Positions 8,727 to 18,074 are shown, counted from the stretch's first letter. The stretch is DNA of 64,000 nucleotides from Pyrinomonadaceae bacterium (GCA_028284415.1 JANQRU010000001.1:620001-684000), one strand, 5' to 3'. The notes: generated by a model from the sequence alone, not told the origin. Made by a program: numbers and translations.

Positions 8727-9308
8727 TTATTTATTTTGTGCTGCTTTCCGATTAAGCCATTTTGCCCAACGCTGCATCACAGGGCGTAGAGGTTTAAATA
8801 TTTTCCCACGCCAACTTTTCTCTGATTGTTCTTCGCTCCAATTTTTTAGATTATCCTGAGTATATTGGAGAATTTTAGGCTGCAAATTCTGTTTTTTGAC
8901 GGAATGTTTCATTGTTAGAAAATAATGCTGACCAACCATCCCGAAGATCGCACCGGCAAGATTACTTTTGAATGAAGATTTCGCCATCCAACGCTCAGTA
9001 AATTTCCCGAGCGGCTTGAGCAGAGACATCATCGAAATTTCCATACGTGCGGACTTATTTTGAACCTTCGGATAATACATATATGGAAGATTATCCTTGA
9101 AATCCCCTTTTGCTTCTTTTAAGCCTGATTCATTTATAAAATCAACCAATGTTAGCTGTTCGATACCGCGTCTATGTTCAACGGGCAGATAATCCAATAA
9201 TTCCTGAATTGTTTCTTCAGTATTTTTCGGTAAATCTATTTCCGATTTATTAATTATATTTATTTTCTTTTTTCCAACAGGTTTTTTACCTGCAACTTCT
9301 AAAGCCAT
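8727..9308 (-). CDS. Conserved hypothetical protein
   Basis: A 193-residue protein I do not recognise. It has a Lys-rich N-terminus (GKKPVGKKKINIINK), a segment VEHRRGIEQLTLVDFI, an aromatic YMYYPKV stretch, one moderately hydrophobic helix around SNLAGAIFGMVGQHYFLTMKH, and a basic, Trp-rich C-terminal region (WRGKIFKPLRPVMQRWAKWLNRK) that could lie along a membrane surface. It precedes the ATP-grasp gene by 38 bp on the same strand and is divergent from lpxC. No function is assigned. Confidence 0.6.
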   Translation of the reverse strand: MALEVAGKKPVGKKKINIINKSEIDLPKNTEETIQELLDYLPVEHRRGIEQLTLVDFINESGLKEAKGDFKDNLPYMYYPKVQNKSARMEISMMSLLKPLGKFTERWMAKSSFKSNLAGAIFGMVGQHYFLTMKHSVKKQNLQPKILQYTQDNLKNWSEEQSEKSWRGKIFKPLRPVMQRWAKWLNRKAAQNK

Positions 9309-9471
9309 AAGTCTATTTAAATAATTGCTCTTAAAATTTGTTTTAATAATGCCACAGATTTTATTAGTTTATGTTGTATATCTGCAACATTTTTTTTAAT
9401 TCAATCTATAAATATATAGTATTTTCCGAACTTTATTAAGCGGCACATTCATTGCGTAAAATATATGATAA

Positions 9472-10323
9472 ATGCAGCGACAAAAAACTCTTAATAAAGA
9501 AATTAAAACGAGCGGAATCGGACTTCATACAGGGGTTGAAGTCAATATGTCTTTAAAACCTGCTCCTGAAAATACAGGCTATATTTTTGTCCGCACAGAT
9601 TTGGATAATTTTGAAATTCCTGCAAGTGCCGAATACATTTCTCATTGTAGTTATGCTACGACTCTTTTGCGAAAAGGTGTTGTGCTATCTACCTGTGAAC
9701 ATCTTCTCTCTGCATTAAGAGGAGTTGGCATAGACAATTGTTTTATCGAACTCGACAACATAGAAATCCCGATCTTAGATGGTTCAAGCGAAAACTTTGT
9801 CGGCTTGATCGAAGAAGCGGGGATTAAAGAACAAAACGCTTCACGAAGATTTTTTCGAGTCAAAGATAAAGTTGAATTTGAACAAGACGGTAGAAAAATG
9901 TCAGTTGAGCCTTCTAATAAATTTGAAATTGAATGTTTGATAGATTTTCAGCATCCTTTCATAAACACTCAAATCTTTCATTTTGTATTAGATAATGACT
10001 CTTTCGGACGAGAGATCGCATCAGCCAGAACATTTGGATTTACACACGAGATAGAAATGCTACGCAAAGCCAATTTAGCTCAAGGAGGTTCGCTAGATAA
10101 TGCGATTGTCTTAACCGAAAATGGAATGCTCAATGAAAATCCTCTTCGATTTAAAGACGAATTTGTTCGCCATAAAATCCTCGATATCATCGGCGATTTC
10201 GCATTACTCGGCATGCCGATGCTCGGAAAAATAAAGGCTGAAAAAAGTGGACATGCTATCCACGCTGCAATGATGAGTAAGTTACTCAAGACCGAAAATG
10301 CTTGGGAAATAATCGAAAACTAA
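9472..10323 (+). CDS. lpxC: UDP-3-O-acyl-N-acetylglucosamine deacetylase
   Basis: A 283-residue LpxC, the zinc deacetylase that commits UDP-acyl-GlcNAc to lipid A synthesis, so the organism builds an LPS-type outer membrane. The first zinc histidine is in STCEHLLSALRGVGIDN (His77); the C-terminal domain has RTFGF and DEFVRHKILDIIGDFALLG with the second zinc site and catalytic Asp, and the GHAIHAAM general-acid His near the end. It is a little shorter than E. coli LpxC (305). No clear ribosome-binding site precedes the ATG; a TAAAAT ten bases upstream would leave almost no leader. It stands apart from other lipid A genes. Confidence 0.95.
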   Translation: MQRQKTLNKEIKTSGIGLHTGVEVNMSLKPAPENTGYIFVRTDLDNFEIPASAEYISHCSYATTLLRKGVVLSTCEHLLSALRGVGIDNCFIELDNIEIPILDGSSENFVGLIEEAGIKEQNASRRFFRVKDKVEFEQDGRKMSVEPSNKFEIECLIDFQHPFINTQIFHFVLDNDSFGREIASARTFGFTHEIEMLRKANLAQGGSLDNAIVLTENGMLNENPLRFKDEFVRHKILDIIGDFALLGMPMLGKIKAEKSGHAIHAAMMSKLLKTENAWEIIEN

Positions 10324-10374
10324 ACTCTTGAATTCTTTTTTACTTCCCTTTCTCTGTGGTTAAAACACATCTTT

Positions 10375-10383
10375 TGCTATAAT
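10375..10383 (+). promoter_or_regulatory. Extended -10 promoter for fdhD (near-leaderless)
   Basis: TGCTATAAT is an extended -10 element (TGnTATAAT). The GTG at 10391 lies seven bases after it, so transcription would begin at or one base before the start codon, giving a leaderless message. There is no ribosome-binding site before the GTG and only a weak -35. This is a visual call. Confidence 0.45.
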
Positions 10384-10390
10384 TATTTTC

Positions 10391-11266
10391 GTGGCAAAAA
10401 CAGCAAGCGGGATAAAACGGGAAAAATTTGAAATGCAGATTCAAAGCGTTTCAAATTTGGACTCTGTCGAATCTAAGACTGACACACTAGCTGTTGAAGA
10501 ACCTCTTGAAATCCGCATTGGTTACATTCAAAATAATAGACCAATTCACAAAGCAATCTCCATCACAATGCGAACTCCTGGCAAGGATTTTGAACTTGCT
10601 ACAGGATTTTTATTTACGGAAGGAATTCTCAAATCTAACAGTCAAATTAAATCCATAAAACATTGCGGGAAATTTCCAAACAACCAAAATACTGTCAGAA
10701 TAGATTTACAAGAAAATATAAGCGTTGACCTCAAAAAACTTGAACGAAATTTCTATACGACTTCTAGCTGTGGTGTGTGCGGTAAAAGTTCTCTCGAAGC
10801 TTTGGCAACAGGTGCGAAACCGATTGAGAAAACTGGTTTCCCTTTGGTTTCTTATGAAATCATTAATGAACTGTCTCTAAAATTAAGAGATGCTCAAAAT
10901 GTTTTTGATGAAACCGGCGGTTTGCACGCAGCTGGATTATTTGACGTTGATGGAAACTTACTGTTCTTGCAAGAAGATGTTGGACGCCATAACGCTTTAG
11001 ATAAATTGATTGGAGAACAATTTTTGCAAGAAAAGCTGCCACTCAGTGATAAAATTTTGTTTTTGAGTGGACGAGCAAGTTTTGAATTGGTTCAAAAAGC
11101 TGTTATGGCACAGATTCCAATTATTGCTGCTGTTTCTGCCCCTTCGAGTTTAGCTGTTGAAGCGGCGAAAGAATTTGGTATAACGCTTTTAGGATTTGTC
11201 CGCGACGGGCGATTTAATGTTTACGCTGGAAATGAAAGAATAATTTATGAAACTGCGACTGCGTGA
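10391..11266 (+). CDS. fdhD: Formate dehydrogenase accessory sulfurtransferase FdhD
   Basis: A 291-residue FdhD, the sulfurtransferase that passes sulfur from IscS to the Mo-bisMGD cofactor of formate dehydrogenase-type enzymes. The sulfur-carrying cysteine pair is in SSCGVCGKSS; TRTPG-like MRTPGKDFELATGFLFTEGI, GGLHAAGLFD and EDVGRHNALDKLIG are family hallmarks. GTG start; an alternative ATG at 10433 would remove 14 poorly conserved residues. It is the first gene of a four-gene molybdoenzyme cluster and overlaps the next gene by 20 bases. Confidence 0.92.
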   Translation: MAKTASGIKREKFEMQIQSVSNLDSVESKTDTLAVEEPLEIRIGYIQNNRPIHKAISITMRTPGKDFELATGFLFTEGILKSNSQIKSIKHCGKFPNNQNTVRIDLQENISVDLKKLERNFYTTSSCGVCGKSSLEALATGAKPIEKTGFPLVSYEIINELSLKLRDAQNVFDETGGLHAAGLFDVDGNLLFLQEDVGRHNALDKLIGEQFLQEKLPLSDKILFLSGRASFELVQKAVMAQIPIIAAVSAPSSLAVEAAKEFGITLLGFVRDGRFNVYAGNERIIYETATA

Positions 11267-11630
11267 AAATTCTATCAGGCTTAGACTTTTGCAAAGCGAA
11301 GTAAAGAAACTGCAAGAAACTGGGCATTATTCCGAGACTATAACTCTTGGCTTAAGTCCCGACCAGCAGTTTGTATATGCAATTCGTATTTTAAAAGATT
11401 ATAAAGAAGTGTCCGCACAAATAAAAAACAATCATTTCGAAATTCTTCTACCTGATAATACGGCTAAAGACTGGATTGAAAATGATGATGTAGTCGGAAT
11501 TTACCAAACTCAAAATATAGACGATGTTCTTGATTTGAAGATCACAATTGAGAAAGATTTTGCCTGTCCGACCAGACCTATGGACAAGGATAATTTAGAT
11601 GCTTTTCCTAATCCCGAACTAAGCTGTTAA
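11247..11630 (+). CDS. Small protein in the formate-dehydrogenase cluster (DUF7009-like)
   Basis: A 127-residue protein beginning MKLRLRENSIRLRLLQSEVKKLQETG. Small proteins with this N-terminus recur next to fdhD and ydeP-type genes in Bacteroidota and related phyla; I recall them as DUF7009 but could not check. It has an acidic middle and a short cysteine-bearing end (FACPTRP and a C-terminal ELSC). It overlaps fdhD by 20 bases and precedes the oxidoreductase by 10 bp, so a role in that enzyme's maturation or as a small subunit is plausible but unproven. Confidence 0.68.
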   Translation: MKLRLRENSIRLRLLQSEVKKLQETGHYSETITLGLSPDQQFVYAIRILKDYKEVSAQIKNNHFEILLPDNTAKDWIENDDVVGIYQTQNIDDVLDLKITIEKDFACPTRPMDKDNLDAFPNPELSC

Positions 11631-11640
11631 ACAACTATTT

Positions 11641-13962
11641 ATGAGTGAACATGGTGCTACAAAAGCTAAGAAACCTATTGAATTAGAGGATTTAAGACGC
11701 GAGGAAATCAAAGATACTGCCGCCGGACTGCCATCAGTTTGGTCAACGCTAAAAAATGTCTATGGCAAAATGGGAATTATAGAAGCTACTCGCACTCTCA
11801 CGAAATTAAATCAAAAAGGCGGGATTGATTGCCAATCATGTGCATGGGCTGACCCGGAACATCGTACACTTGCTGAATTCTGTGAAAATGGTGCTAAAGC
11901 TCTTGCTGACGAAGGTCATAAAAAGCTCGTTACTCCTGATTTTTTTGCTAAATACAGCGTCGAAGAGTTATCGAAAAAAGACGATCATTGGTTAAATGAC
12001 CAAGGGAGGATTTCTCAACCATTTGTTCTAAAGGAAAATGCGACTCATTATGAACCGATTTCTTGGAAAGATGCATTTCAGATTATTGCTGATGAACTAA
12101 ATTCATTATCTTCCCCAGATGAAGCCATTTTTTATACTTCGGGTAGAACTTCAAATGAAGCCGCCTTCTTATACCAACTCTTTGTAAGACAATTTGGTAC
12201 AAATAATATGCCCGATTGTTCCAATATGTGTCATGAATCAACATCAGTCGGTTTAGCAGAGTCAACAGGTCTCGGAAAAGCAAACGTAAGACTCGAAGAT
12301 TTTGAAAAGACAGATTTAGTAATAGTCATAGGGCAAAACCCTGGAACAAATGCTCCACGTATGATGTCTTCTCTACAAGATGCAAAGAGAAACGGAGCAA
12401 AAATAATCGCTATTAACCCCTTGCCGGAAGCTGGCTTGATGAATTTCGTCAATCCTAATCCTCAGCATTACCCAAATCCATTAAAATTCCCAATTGCAAT
12501 GCTAGGTGGTACGAAAACACAGTTTGCCGATTTACATTTACCCTTAAGAATTGGGGGTGATATGGCTGTTCTAAAAGGGATTATGAAGATATTGGTCGAG
12601 ATGGAAAATGAAAATCCAAATACCATCTTTGACCATAGTTTTATTAAGAAAAAAACATCTGGGTTTGATGAATTTCTTGAAAATTTAGAAACTGTTTCTT
12701 GGGATGACATACTGCAAGAAAGTGGACTTACACGCGGACAACTTGAAGAAGCCGCTAAACTGTTTGCCGAAGCTGATCGAGTAATAACTTGCTGGGCGAT
12801 GGGCGTAACACAGCACAAAGAAGCCGTTGCAACAATTCAAGATATTTGCAATTTACATTTTTTACGCGGACAGATTGGTAAAGAAGGAGCTGGACTCTGC
12901 CCCGTGCGAGGTCATTCAAATGTGCAGGGTGATCGAACTATGGGAATCTGGCACAAAATGAATGATACGTTCAAAGAAAATCTTGAAAAGCTTTTTGACT
13001 TCCAAACTCCGGAAAAAGAAGGTTTTGACGTAGTTGATAGTTGCAAAGCAATGCATGACGGTCGCGGAAAAGTTTTCTTTGCGATGGGAGGAAACTTTCT
13101 TCCGGCAACTTCTGACACCAATTTCACCGCTGAAGGTCTTAGGAAAACTAATTTAACAGCTCAAGTAATTACAAAATTAAATCGAACTGCACTTGTCACA
13201 GGCAAAAAATCCCTGATACTTCCCTGTATTGGTCGTTCTGAAATTGATAAACAAGCAACTGGAGAACAGTTTGTTTCTTGTGAATCAACAACTCTGCAAG
13301 TGCAGATGTCACAAGGAATTTTAGAACCTAAAACTAAATATCTAAGAAGTGAAACTTGGATTGTCAGCGAAATGGCAAAAGCTGTTTTGGGTGATAAATC
13401 AACTGTTGATTGGGACAAAATGGTTAGTAACTATGACAACATACGCGAGTCAATAAGCAAAGTTGTTCCAGGGCATGAAAATTACAACGAGAGAATTCGC
13501 AAACCCGGCGGTTTCTTTTTGCCAAACGCACCGAGAGAAGGAAAATTCCCAACTGAATCGGGTAAAGCAGTTTTCAAAGCGAGTAAATTAGAAAAGGTTG
13601 AAATCGAAAAAGACCAGTTACTATTAACAACACTTCGCTCACACGATCAGTTTAATACAACTATTTATGATAAAAATGATCGCTACAGAGGAATTTACGG
13701 CACAAGGCGTGTGATTATGATGAATGAGCAAGATATGGCTGAAAGAAACCTTTCCGAAGGTGATGTAGTTGACATCACCAGCTATTTTACTGATGGTGAA
13801 AGACACGCCAACAAATTTATCGCAATCCCATATCCAATTCCAAAACAATGTGCTGCAGTTTATTTTCCTGAAGGCAATCCTTTGATACCGATTGATTCAG
13901 TTGCCAAAAGAAGTAATTGCCCGACATCAAAATTAGTTATCGTTACGGTTGATAAAAGTTAG
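11641..13962 (+). CDS. FdhF/YdeP family molybdopterin oxidoreductase
   Basis: A 773-residue molybdopterin-bisMGD oxidoreductase of the FdhF/YdeP type. The N-terminus has the YdeP-like GGIDCQSCAWADPEHRT and FCENGAKA cysteines. The Mo ligand is probably Cys in NMCHESTSVGLAES; no in-frame TGA selenocysteine is present. Cofactor-binding segments include VIGQNPGTNAPRM and GAGLCPVRGHSNVQGDRTMG, and the C-terminal domain has the FNTTIY and PEGNPLIP stretches. Substrate assignment (formate or another small molecule) is uncertain; E. coli YdeP is tied to acid resistance. No signal peptide is seen, so it is probably cytoplasmic. fdhD and mobA flank it and supply cofactor maturation. Confidence 0.88.
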   Translation: MSEHGATKAKKPIELEDLRREEIKDTAAGLPSVWSTLKNVYGKMGIIEATRTLTKLNQKGGIDCQSCAWADPEHRTLAEFCENGAKALADEGHKKLVTPDFFAKYSVEELSKKDDHWLNDQGRISQPFVLKENATHYEPISWKDAFQIIADELNSLSSPDEAIFYTSGRTSNEAAFLYQLFVRQFGTNNMPDCSNMCHESTSVGLAESTGLGKANVRLEDFEKTDLVIVIGQNPGTNAPRMMSSLQDAKRNGAKIIAINPLPEAGLMNFVNPNPQHYPNPLKFPIAMLGGTKTQFADLHLPLRIGGDMAVLKGIMKILVEMENENPNTIFDHSFIKKKTSGFDEFLENLETVSWDDILQESGLTRGQLEEAAKLFAEADRVITCWAMGVTQHKEAVATIQDICNLHFLRGQIGKEGAGLCPVRGHSNVQGDRTMGIWHKMNDTFKENLEKLFDFQTPEKEGFDVVDSCKAMHDGRGKVFFAMGGNFLPATSDTNFTAEGLRKTNLTAQVITKLNRTALVTGKKSLILPCIGRSEIDKQATGEQFVSCESTTLQVQMSQGILEPKTKYLRSETWIVSEMAKAVLGDKSTVDWDKMVSNYDNIRESISKVVPGHENYNERIRKPGGFFLPNAPREGKFPTESGKAVFKASKLEKVEIEKDQLLLTTLRSHDQFNTTIYDKNDRYRGIYGTRRVIMMNEQDMAERNLSEGDVVDITSYFTDGERHANKFIAIPYPIPKQCAAVYFPEGNPLIPIDSVAKRSNCPTSKLVIVTVDKS

Positions 13963-13964
13963 AA

Positions 13965-14564
13965 ATGAACCTTGAAGACTTTTCAGGATATGTTTTAGCA
14001 GGCGGAAAATCCTCACGTATGGGTGAGGATAAAGCTTTTCTGCAAATCGGAGAAAAAACATTCGTAGAAAACTCCATTGGAATTATTAAACCAATCTGCG
14101 GTGATCGCACAAAGGTTGTTCTTAATCCAAACCAAAAACATTTTATCGAAAAAATCCCTAACGAAACCCCGATAATCTTTGATATATACGAAAATAAAGG
14201 TCCACTTAGTGGGATTCACACGGCTCTAGAAGATTGCGAAACCAAATGGGCGATCATTTTAGCTGTTGACTTACCATTAGTAACTACCGAAATTATTAAA
14301 CATTTGGCAAGCGTTTCAGATGAACATCAAAACTATTCTGCCATTGTTACAAAGCAAAAAAACGGAAAGCTTCAGCCGCTTTGTGCTACCTATAAAGTTA
14401 AATCATGCTTGCCCTTGATAAAAAACATGTTGGTAAATGCAGAAACAATTTCAGTCGTAAGTTTTCTAAATCGCCTAGTAATAAAAAGCGTTTCCGAAAA
14501 AGAATTTGATTCAAAAACACCATTTCTAAATATAAATGAGCCAAGCGATTATATTAAATTGTAG
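13965..14564 (+). CDS. mobA: Molybdenum cofactor guanylyltransferase
   Basis: A 199-residue MobA that attaches GMP to molybdopterin to make the MGD cofactor used by the upstream oxidoreductase. The nucleotide loop LAGGKSSRMGEDKAFL at the N-terminus and AVDLPLV (Mg-binding Asp) in the middle are diagnostic. It follows the oxidoreductase by two bases, so it is surely co-transcribed. The C-terminus ends INEPSDY, like the family's typical NxxTPxD ending. A strong hairpin terminator lies 38 bp downstream. Confidence 0.92.
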   Translation: MNLEDFSGYVLAGGKSSRMGEDKAFLQIGEKTFVENSIGIIKPICGDRTKVVLNPNQKHFIEKIPNETPIIFDIYENKGPLSGIHTALEDCETKWAIILAVDLPLVTTEIIKHLASVSDEHQNYSAIVTKQKNGKLQPLCATYKVKSCLPLIKNMLVNAETISVVSFLNRLVIKSVSEKEFDSKTPFLNINEPSDYIKL

Positions 14565-14602
14565 ATGGATTCCATTTGTGCCTTAGTCATCTACTAGAGA
14601 CT

Positions 14603-14639
14603 AAAAAGGCTCAAGACATAAAACAACTTGAGCCTTTTT
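14603..14639. terminator. Bidirectional intrinsic terminator (mobA / gnd)
   Basis: A perfect 13-bp stem (14603-14615 with 14627-14639, arm AAAAAGGCTCAAG) around an 11-base loop. The arms start with A5 and end with T5, so it can end transcription from both sides: mobA on the plus strand and the converging gnd on the minus strand. Confidence 0.85.
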
Positions 14640-14671
14640 GAGAAATAGCATTACAACAAAAATTGAAGAAC

Positions 14672-16099
14672 CTATTCGTCCCATTCAGTGTGGAATGTTC
14701 CCTCTTCATCAATTCGTTTGTATGTGTGTGAACCGAAGAAATCTCTCTGAGCTTGCAAAAGATTTGCAGGCAATCTTGGGGTTCTGAATGCTTCAAAGTA
14801 AGAAAAGGCTGAAGCAAAAGCAAAAACAGGGATATGCAAAAGCGTAGCCATCGAAATAAACACTAGATAATTGTAACGACTTTGCAGGACAACGTTAGTC
14901 ATTTCTTCATTTAGAAGAAGATTCTTAAGCGAATTATCTTCTGAAAAGATAGTCCTGAAATTTTCAAGTAGAGCCGCACGAATAATACATCCACCCCGCC
15001 AGATTTTGGCTATTTCGGACATATTTAAATCGTATTCTTTTTCAATTGATGCTTCTCTTAGAAGTGCAAAACCTTGTGCGTAAGTGATTATATAAGCTCC
15101 CAACAAGACACTTTTTAATTTATCTATATCAAAATTTTCTTCAACCATATTTTTTGATATTTCATTTTGTGGGTCTAATTGATAATCGCTACTTACTTTG
15201 CTGAGTTCCTGTCTGTCTTCTTTCAGAGCAGATATTTGACGCATTGTAACTGCCGCGTCAATTGTTGGAATAGGAATACCCAATTCAAGAGCTACCTCAG
15301 ATGTCCAACGCCCTGTTCCTTTTTGTCCGGCTGTATCGAGAATTTTTTCAACTAAATAATCATCAGATTTATTGTCTTTGGTTTTCAGTATTTTTGAGGT
15401 TATTTCAACCAGATATGAATTGAGTTCGGCTTCATCCCATTTAGTGAAAGTTTCGCTCATTTCCTCATGACTAATATCCAAGCCACGTTTCATAACATCA
15501 TAGCTTTCGCAGATTAATTGCATTAAACCATATTCGATTCCGTTATGAACCATTTTGACAAAGTGACCAGCCGAGCCTTTTCCTACATGAGCGGCACAAG
15601 GTTCTCCGCCGACCTTTGCCGAGACACCTTCGAGAATCGGTCTAACTCTTTCATACACCTCTTCCTTCCCGCCAATCATTATCGAAGGTCCTAATCTGGC
15701 TCCTTTCGCACCACCTGAAACACCAACACCAAGAAATTCAAAACCTTTTTCATTTAATTCTTTTTCACGTCTTTCTGTATCCGGAAAGTGGGAGTTTCCA
15801 CCATCAATTATCAAATCTCCCTCATCAAGATGTGGCGTTAGATCATCAATTACTGCATCAACGATTTTGCCCGCAGGAACTAAAAGCATAATGTTTCTGG
15901 GAGTTTCTAAAGAATCTAAAAATTCTTCTAAATTTTTAACCCCTGTAACATCAAAGTCTTTACCTTCTTCATTTAGAGCATCAACCTTTTCGCCGTCTAA
16001 ATCATAGCCGACGCAAGCGAAACCACTATCGGCGACATTGAGTAAGAAATTTCTACCCATTGTTCCGAGTCCGATCATTCCAAATTTTGCTTTTGACAT
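14672..16099 (-). CDS. gnd: 6-phosphogluconate dehydrogenase, decarboxylating
   Basis: A 475-residue full-length enzyme of the oxidative pentose phosphate pathway, converting 6-phosphogluconate to ribulose 5-phosphate with release of CO2 and NAD(P)H. The N-terminal Rossmann loop is GLGTMGRN; the substrate region has GGNSHFPDTERRE, GVSGGAKGARLGPSIM, and the catalytic VKMVHNGIEYGLMQ with Lys and Asn. ILDTAGQKGTGRWTSEVALELGIP is the family signature. Position 33 after the first beta strand is YDLDGEK, with Asp at the cofactor-choosing position, so NAD use should be considered beside NADP. Single gene, no operon partner visible. Confidence 0.93.
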   Translation of the reverse strand: MSKAKFGMIGLGTMGRNFLLNVADSGFACVGYDLDGEKVDALNEEGKDFDVTGVKNLEEFLDSLETPRNIMLLVPAGKIVDAVIDDLTPHLDEGDLIIDGGNSHFPDTERREKELNEKGFEFLGVGVSGGAKGARLGPSIMIGGKEEVYERVRPILEGVSAKVGGEPCAAHVGKGSAGHFVKMVHNGIEYGLMQLICESYDVMKRGLDISHEEMSETFTKWDEAELNSYLVEITSKILKTKDNKSDDYLVEKILDTAGQKGTGRWTSEVALELGIPIPTIDAAVTMRQISALKEDRQELSKVSSDYQLDPQNEISKNMVEENFDIDKLKSVLLGAYIITYAQGFALLREASIEKEYDLNMSEIAKIWRGGCIIRAALLENFRTIFSEDNSLKNLLLNEEMTNVVLQSRYNYLVFISMATLLHIPVFAFASAFSYFEAFRTPRLPANLLQAQRDFFGSHTYKRIDEEGTFHTEWDE

Positions 16100-16179
16100 A
16101 AGTATTTTTTTATCTGTTTATAAAGATTTGCATTTAAAGCCTATTGTATAACTTTGCTGGTTTAATCAAAAAACTATGA

Positions 16180-17094
16180 CTAAAGTTTCTCCCAAACTTT
16201 GGATAATTCTAAATAATCTTTCCATCCCTTGATATTATCCTCAAAATCCCACCAAGCACCTAAAACACAATGAGTCCAAGCCCATTTTTTTAAGAATTCT
16301 TCTGTTAACTCAAAAGACTCGGAAAATTGTTCGACTATATTTTCAATCTTTAGTAAAAAGTTTTTCTCATGTTTTATCCAAATGGCATGTTGATTTAAGA
16401 ATACAGCTATTTCAAAACCAATGTTTCCTATAAATCCTTCAGGATCAATTGCCAGAAATCCATTTCTCTCAGAAGATAAAATATTTTCGTGGTGAAAATC
16501 TCCATGTAAAAGATATTTTTGCTCAGGGTCAGAATTTATTTCTTTTAATAACTCACTTGCTTTATCAAATTCTTTTTCAGGTCTGACATTTCTCTTTTTA
16601 TTGAAATCATCAAACCAAAAATCTAGAGTTGGAAACTCAGTTTCTTTTGGCTTTTTGTTGAGAATTTGTTTGAGCAGATTAATAGCTACCGGGATAGCTT
16701 TTTCCTTTTCTGAACTAAAAACTTTTTTGAGATTTATCCCTGGTTTTAGTTTTTCGATTAAAATTGCTTCAATTTCTGTATTTTCAAGAAAAAGCTTAAC
16801 CACACCTTTGCCCTGATAAAATTTCAAAGCATCTATTTCGTCAACTAAACCGGGCTTTGAAACAGGCAAGCCAATTTTCAGTACCGCTTCTGTTCCATTA
16901 ACAAAAACACAAGGAGCAACATAATTATATGAAAGATTTTCAAAATGTTTTTCAGCCTTTATCTCCCATTTTTTTTCAAGCACTTTTAGCATAGTTGGCA
17001 AACTATTAAGCCATTTCTCACCATCGAAATTTGGAAAAGATTTTACATTTTCGACAAACCTTTTCGGCAGATTTTTTACAAATTCGTTGCTCAT
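16180..17094 (-). CDS. Aminoglycoside/hydroxyurea phosphotransferase-like kinase
   Basis: I choose the ATG at 17094 (MSNEFVKNLPKRF) since a start at 17142 would read into the coding region of the divergent dehydratase. The resulting 304-residue protein belongs to the APH(6)/hydroxyurea phosphotransferase type: kinase-fold N-lobe with VLKIGLP, catalytic loop LLHGDFHHENIL and metal site AIDPEGFIG, then GFEIAVFLNQHAIW. Such kinases phosphorylate aminoglycosides or small metabolites; true resistance cannot be claimed. It is divergent from the PLP gene with only 38 bp between, so the promoters must overlap. Confidence 0.8.
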   Translation of the reverse strand: MSNEFVKNLPKRFVENVKSFPNFDGEKWLNSLPTMLKVLEKKWEIKAEKHFENLSYNYVAPCVFVNGTEAVLKIGLPVSKPGLVDEIDALKFYQGKGVVKLFLENTEIEAILIEKLKPGINLKKVFSSEKEKAIPVAINLLKQILNKKPKETEFPTLDFWFDDFNKKRNVRPEKEFDKASELLKEINSDPEQKYLLHGDFHHENILSSERNGFLAIDPEGFIGNIGFEIAVFLNQHAIWIKHEKNFLLKIENIVEQFSESFELTEEFLKKWAWTHCVLGAWWDFEDNIKGWKDYLELSKVWEKL

Positions 17095-17132
17095 TCTTGA
17101 CGAGTTTAGCTTTTGTATTAGAATCTTTACAA

Positions 17133-18074
17133 ATGAAAACATTGACTGAAGTGATTCGCCCTACAACATTTATTCAATCTGAAAAACTCTCGACTTATCT
17201 AGGCATTGATATAACTATTGCCTCAGAAACTTTCCAACATACGGGCAGTTTCAAATTCCGAGCCGCATACAACGTCGCATTAAATGTAGAAAACGATCAT
17301 TTAATTACAGCCTCATCGGGAAACTTTGGTCAGGCTCTGGCTTATTCCTGCAAATTACTCGGCAAGAAATGTCACGTCGTAATGCCTGAAACCTCTGCAA
17401 AAGTAAAAATCGAAGCAGTCAGAAATTATGGGGCAGTAGTTGATCTAATTGACGTAAAAAAGGTCGGGCGAGAAGAAAGAGTTTCACAATTGATAAGAGA
17501 ATTTCCAAAGGCATATCAGGCAAGTGCTTACGATGATCCACTTGTGATTGATGGAAACTCAAGTTTAGGCAATGAAATTGCAGATTATGAAACAGATTTC
17601 GACTTTGTAGTTGTCCCGGTTGGCGGAGCAGGACTAATTTCGGGAATCTCAAAAGGCTTGTGCAGAATGGGTAGTCAATCAAAATTAATTGGTGCTGAAC
17701 CAAAGATTGCTAATGATGCCTATCTGTCTCTACAAGCCGGGAAAATCATCAAAAATGAACATGAACCAATGACACTTGCTGATGGTGCAAGAACAGTTTC
17801 AGTTGGCAAACACAACTGGGAGATTATTAAAGACGGTGTTTCTGAGATAATCGAAGTTACAGAAGAAAATATAAAGCAATCTCTCAGGCATTATTTTAAT
17901 TACTCAAACTTAAAGGTTGAGCCAACAGGAGCTTTAAGTTTAGGGGCAGTTTTGGAGAACTCTCAAAAATTCAAGAACAAAAAAATATGCTGTGTCGTTA
18001 GCGGTGGAAATGTAGACACAGCGATTTATAAAGAAATTTTGATGGAAAATAAAACTGAAGCATCTGCTATGTAA
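17133..18074 (+). CDS. PLP-dependent threonine/serine dehydratase family protein
   Basis: A 313-residue fold-type II PLP enzyme when started at the ATG at 17133 (MKTLTEVIRPTTF), which gives the usual N-terminus; 34 upstream in-frame residues read antisense to the kinase gene and are rejected. The PLP lysine is in HTGSFKFRAAYN, the cofactor phosphate loop is VGGAGLISG, SSGNFGQALAYSC binds the substrate carboxylate, and the end has VVSGGNVD. It probably deaminates threonine or serine to a 2-oxo acid, or acts as a racemase or hydroxyaspartate dehydratase of the same fold. There is no C-terminal ACT regulatory domain, so it is the catabolic type. Confidence 0.87.
   Translation: MKTLTEVIRPTTFIQSEKLSTYLGIDITIASETFQHTGSFKFRAAYNVALNVENDHLITASSGNFGQALAYSCKLLGKKCHVVMPETSAKVKIEAVRNYGAVVDLIDVKKVGREERVSQLIREFPKAYQASAYDDPLVIDGNSSLGNEIADYETDFDFVVVPVGGAGLISGISKGLCRMGSQSKLIGAEPKIANDAYLSLQAGKIIKNEHEPMTLADGARTVSVGKHNWEIIKDGVSEIIEVTEENIKQSLRHYFNYSNLKVEPTGALSLGAVLENSQKFKNKKICCVVSGGNVDTAIYKEILMENKTEASAM

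Noticed and set aside
16180..17094. Antibiotic resistance gene
   Set aside because: The kinase fold is right, but similar enzymes phosphorylate metabolites, and nothing mobile is nearby; resistance is not claimed.
17031..17132. 34-residue N-terminal extension of the PLP dehydratase
   Set aside because: It is antisense to the kinase coding region and the family begins at MKTLTEV, so the ATG at 17133 was used.
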